A stretch of DNA of 64,000 bases from Acidimicrobiia bacterium (GTDB lineage: Bacteria; Actinomycetota; Acidimicrobiia; Acidimicrobiales; Poriferisodalaceae), in the NCBI GenBank assembly GCA_022822525.1, contig JAJEBN010000024.1, positions 1-64,000 of the forward strand. The letters are read 5' to 3'. Positions 62,477 through 64,000 of the stretch are shown here, piece by piece. Positions within the stretch are counted from its first letter, which is position 1. Each line of letters opens with the position of its first letter. The notes under the pieces were generated by a model. That model was not told where the DNA came from. It searched no databases and worked only from the letters and a program-made list of their open reading frames with translations. The position numbers and the translations under genes were made by a program.

Positions 62477-63620
62477 CGGGGACAATACCTCTGAAAGTCC
62501 AAGTAAAGCCGACCTTAATCTTCAGGCACTGGCCGTATGATTCGGCAGATGCAGCCCAAATTCCAAGGTAGCCAGAATACGCAGCAATCAGCTGGCTTAT
62601 CCCCGTAGGAATGCTGGCAAGGACTATGGATGTAGAAATGGTCCCAGCAGCGATGGCGCTGGTTTCGTGACTAGAGAAATAGACCGTACCGGTGATGCGC
62701 CCCCACTTAAACCGAGGATCAGCGACCACGGGGTACTCAAAGTGAGACCCGTGGGCTATTTCAAGTAGCAGCGTATTGCCGTCTACCGAGTACTTCACAG
62801 GCACTTCGGAACCTTGTGCGTCATAGGCCCACGGAGGATCAATCTGCGCAAAAACTATGCCACTGTCATCGCGAATATCGATTCCACCGTCCGTGCGCTC
62901 AACTAGAGAGAACCTTACGTTCGCTTCAAGGCTATAACGCAACTGCTTGGCACCATTTGAGTTTTCGATCACGGCGAGCACACGTGCTGTCGCATCGTTG
63001 AGAATATCAACTGCAACATGAGTCGCGGGCCGCACAGCGGAATACACTGCACGACCTGACGGAGACAAGGTGGCGGCACGTTCAGTCCCCGGCAGGCCGA
63101 CTCGAACATTCAGGCCGCCGGGTGCAGTCATGGAAACCTGTTGAGAGCTATGTGACGGCGCTTCGATCATCGCTCCAGATGCTGAAGTGAAACCGGCTAG
63201 GCTGCTACCATTCTCGAATTGTGTCACCAGATCTGTGTGGTCAACCAGTGACGAGACCACAAGTGGCTTCAAGTTAGGTTGTGCTCGAATGAGTTGATCG
63301 ATGGCGTCGTCAACATAGTCCGATGCCGTCGTTTGAGTTACATCCTGTTCCTGCGCCGCATTTCCCGCGAGCGCACCGCGACCTTCCTCAGTCTCAGGAA
63401 GACCATCGGTACCGGGAACGCCATCTTGGTCTGGCTTACTAATGTCAATTTCCGAGTCCTCAGGCTCCAACGAACCTTCTGTGCCATCAGAAGAAGGCGC
63501 ATTCGAACCTATTTCGTCCTTCGCCAGCGCAGGCTCAGCACCCGCCGGATCGTGCCATAGAAGCACCGCCATAAGTGCCCACACGAGCAGTGCAACCCCA
63601 CGTCGTTCGTGAATTGACAT
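62427..63620 (-). CDS. Secreted protein of unknown function, 397 aa
   Basis: The N-terminus is a signal peptide (RRGVALLVWALMAVLLWH, cleavage near AGAEP), followed by an acidic linker (SLEPEDSEIDISKPDQDG) and a beta-rich body. The C-terminal half contains LLLEIAHGSHFEYPVVADP, a motif style I know from secreted actinobacterial proteins with 'YPVVxDP'. Codon use and G+C are lower than in the flanking chromosome, suggesting recent transfer. AAGG precedes the ATG at 63620. A longer frame from 63689 has no support. Function is unknown. Confidence 0.65.
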   Translation of the reverse strand: MSIHERRGVALLVWALMAVLLWHDPAGAEPALAKDEIGSNAPSSDGTEGSLEPEDSEIDISKPDQDGVPGTDGLPETEEGRGALAGNAAQEQDVTQTTASDYVDDAIDQLIRAQPNLKPLVVSSLVDHTDLVTQFENGSSLAGFTSASGAMIEAPSHSSQQVSMTAPGGLNVRVGLPGTERAATLSPSGRAVYSAVRPATHVAVDILNDATARVLAVIENSNGAKQLRYSLEANVRFSLVERTDGGIDIRDDSGIVFAQIDPPWAYDAQGSEVPVKYSVDGNTLLLEIAHGSHFEYPVVADPRFKWGRITGTVYFSSHETSAIAAGTISTSIVLASIPTGISQLIAAYSGYLGIWAASAESYGQCLKIKVGFTWTFRGIVPGVDPGHYTREAGVTCQ

Positions 63621-63670
63621 TCCAACCTTCCCGAATCGATGAAGAATCCTCGCTGCTAACATTCCATTTG

Positions 63671-64000
63671 ATGGCAATTTGCTCCTCAAATGGCGTCAGG
63701 CAGTGTAGTGCTAGAATAGCGCTAGACAAGTGCACCTTCGAGACTGTCAGCGGCGAGGACTGGGAGGCCGCGGCCGAGGGCGCGCTGCGGGGCGAGCCGC
63801 TGTCGTCGCTCCACACGACGCTGCTCGACGGCGTCGAGATCGCCCCACTATACACCGCGCATCGCCACGGCACCGAGGCTAACCCGTCGGGTTTGCCCGG
63901 CAGTGCACCATTCACCCGCGGCGCCACCGCCGCGAGCGGCGCACAGGGCTGGCAAGTGCGCCAGATCCACGACGCGCGACTTGTGAGCACCCCAGACGCC
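63671..64000 (+). CDS. mutA: Methylmalonyl-CoA mutase small subunit, N-terminal part, abnormal 5' end
   Basis: From residue 23 onward the sequence is a methylmalonyl-CoA mutase beta/small subunit N-terminus: FETVSGEDWEAAAEGALRGE, then DGVEIAPLYTAHRHG and GSAPFTRGATAASG. It rearranges methylmalonyl-CoA to succinyl-CoA with B12, but the small subunit itself is non-catalytic. The only in-frame start is an ATG at 63671 giving MAICSSNGVRQCSARIALDKC, which is unlike any MutA N-terminus and has a lower-G+C composition. The real start was probably lost when the adjacent patch was inserted. The gene continues beyond the right edge. Confidence 0.75.
   Translation, partial: MAICSSNGVRQCSARIALDKCTFETVSGEDWEAAAEGALRGEPLSSLHTTLLDGVEIAPLYTAHRHGTEANPSGLPGSAPFTRGATAASGAQGWQVRQIHDARLVSTPDA

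Overview
The window comes from a high-GC actinomycete-type bacterium, most likely an Acidimicrobiia-like lineage; that placement is my inference. Supporting signs are a mycothione reductase (mycothiol chemistry), an F420-type luciferase-like oxidoreductase, a DUF222/13E12-type HNH endonuclease, frequent GTG starts, and the gene string pgsA - gcvH - FHA protein - ftsR-like MerR - DUF151 - second MerR, which matches the order around Rv1822-Rv1830 in mycobacteria. Most of the window is chromosomal metabolism. Both edges and a spot near 22 kb look like accessory or rearranged DNA.

Layout. 0-1.2 kb: the 5' part of an AAA/DUF4143 ATPase behind a 23-bp direct-repeat array, beside a decapitated CAP-associated protein. 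1.2-10 kb: a tandem CaiB/BaiF CoA-transferase, class II aldolase, Kef-type antiporter, aldehyde dehydrogenase, an iron-oxygenase-like protein, a RelE/ParE-RHH toxin-antitoxin pair and an HhH-GPD protein. 10-15 kb: a vWA lipoprotein, an acyl-CoA ligase and a methyltransferase. 15.3-18.6 kb: a tight three-gene operon that reads as gamma-butyrobetaine -> carnitine -> 3-dehydrocarnitine -> betainyl-CoA + acetoacetate. 18.6-24.3 kb: ferredoxin, a 57-bp tandem repeat, a molybdopterin oxidoreductase, two head-to-head IS110 relics and an HNH protein. 24.3-30.6 kb: a DHPS-like protein, a thioesterase/MFS pair, ilvD and serB.

30.7-39.9 kb holds the most striking feature: two genes with an in-frame TGA exactly where the family has its catalytic cysteine. 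One is an ArsC-family reductase (codon 12). The other is selD (codon 23), which makes the selenium donor for selenocysteine. Each TGA is followed by a stem-loop placed like a bacterial SECIS. Conventional gene calling would truncate both. Between and after them lie gcvT, gcvP, a DinB-like protein, a nucleoside hydrolase, a NadD-like transferase and an isopenicillin-N-synthase-like oxygenase.

40-52 kb: mycothione reductase, a class C beta-lactamase-like hydrolase, a histidine phosphatase, a NicX-like ring-cleavage operon behind three 15-bp operator-like repeats, a Rieske oxygenase, an enoyl-CoA hydratase, an F420-type oxidoreductase and msrB. 52-56 kb: the conserved gcvH/FHA/ftsR cluster. 56-62 kb: HIT, YedK/HMCES, a ThDP enzyme and leuS, whose 3' end is tandemly duplicated. 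61.9-63.7 kb is an A+T-richer accessory patch with a secreted protein and a small membrane protein. It abuts methylmalonyl-CoA mutase small subunit, which runs off the right edge with an abnormal N-terminus. No rRNA, tRNA or CRISPR array was recognised.
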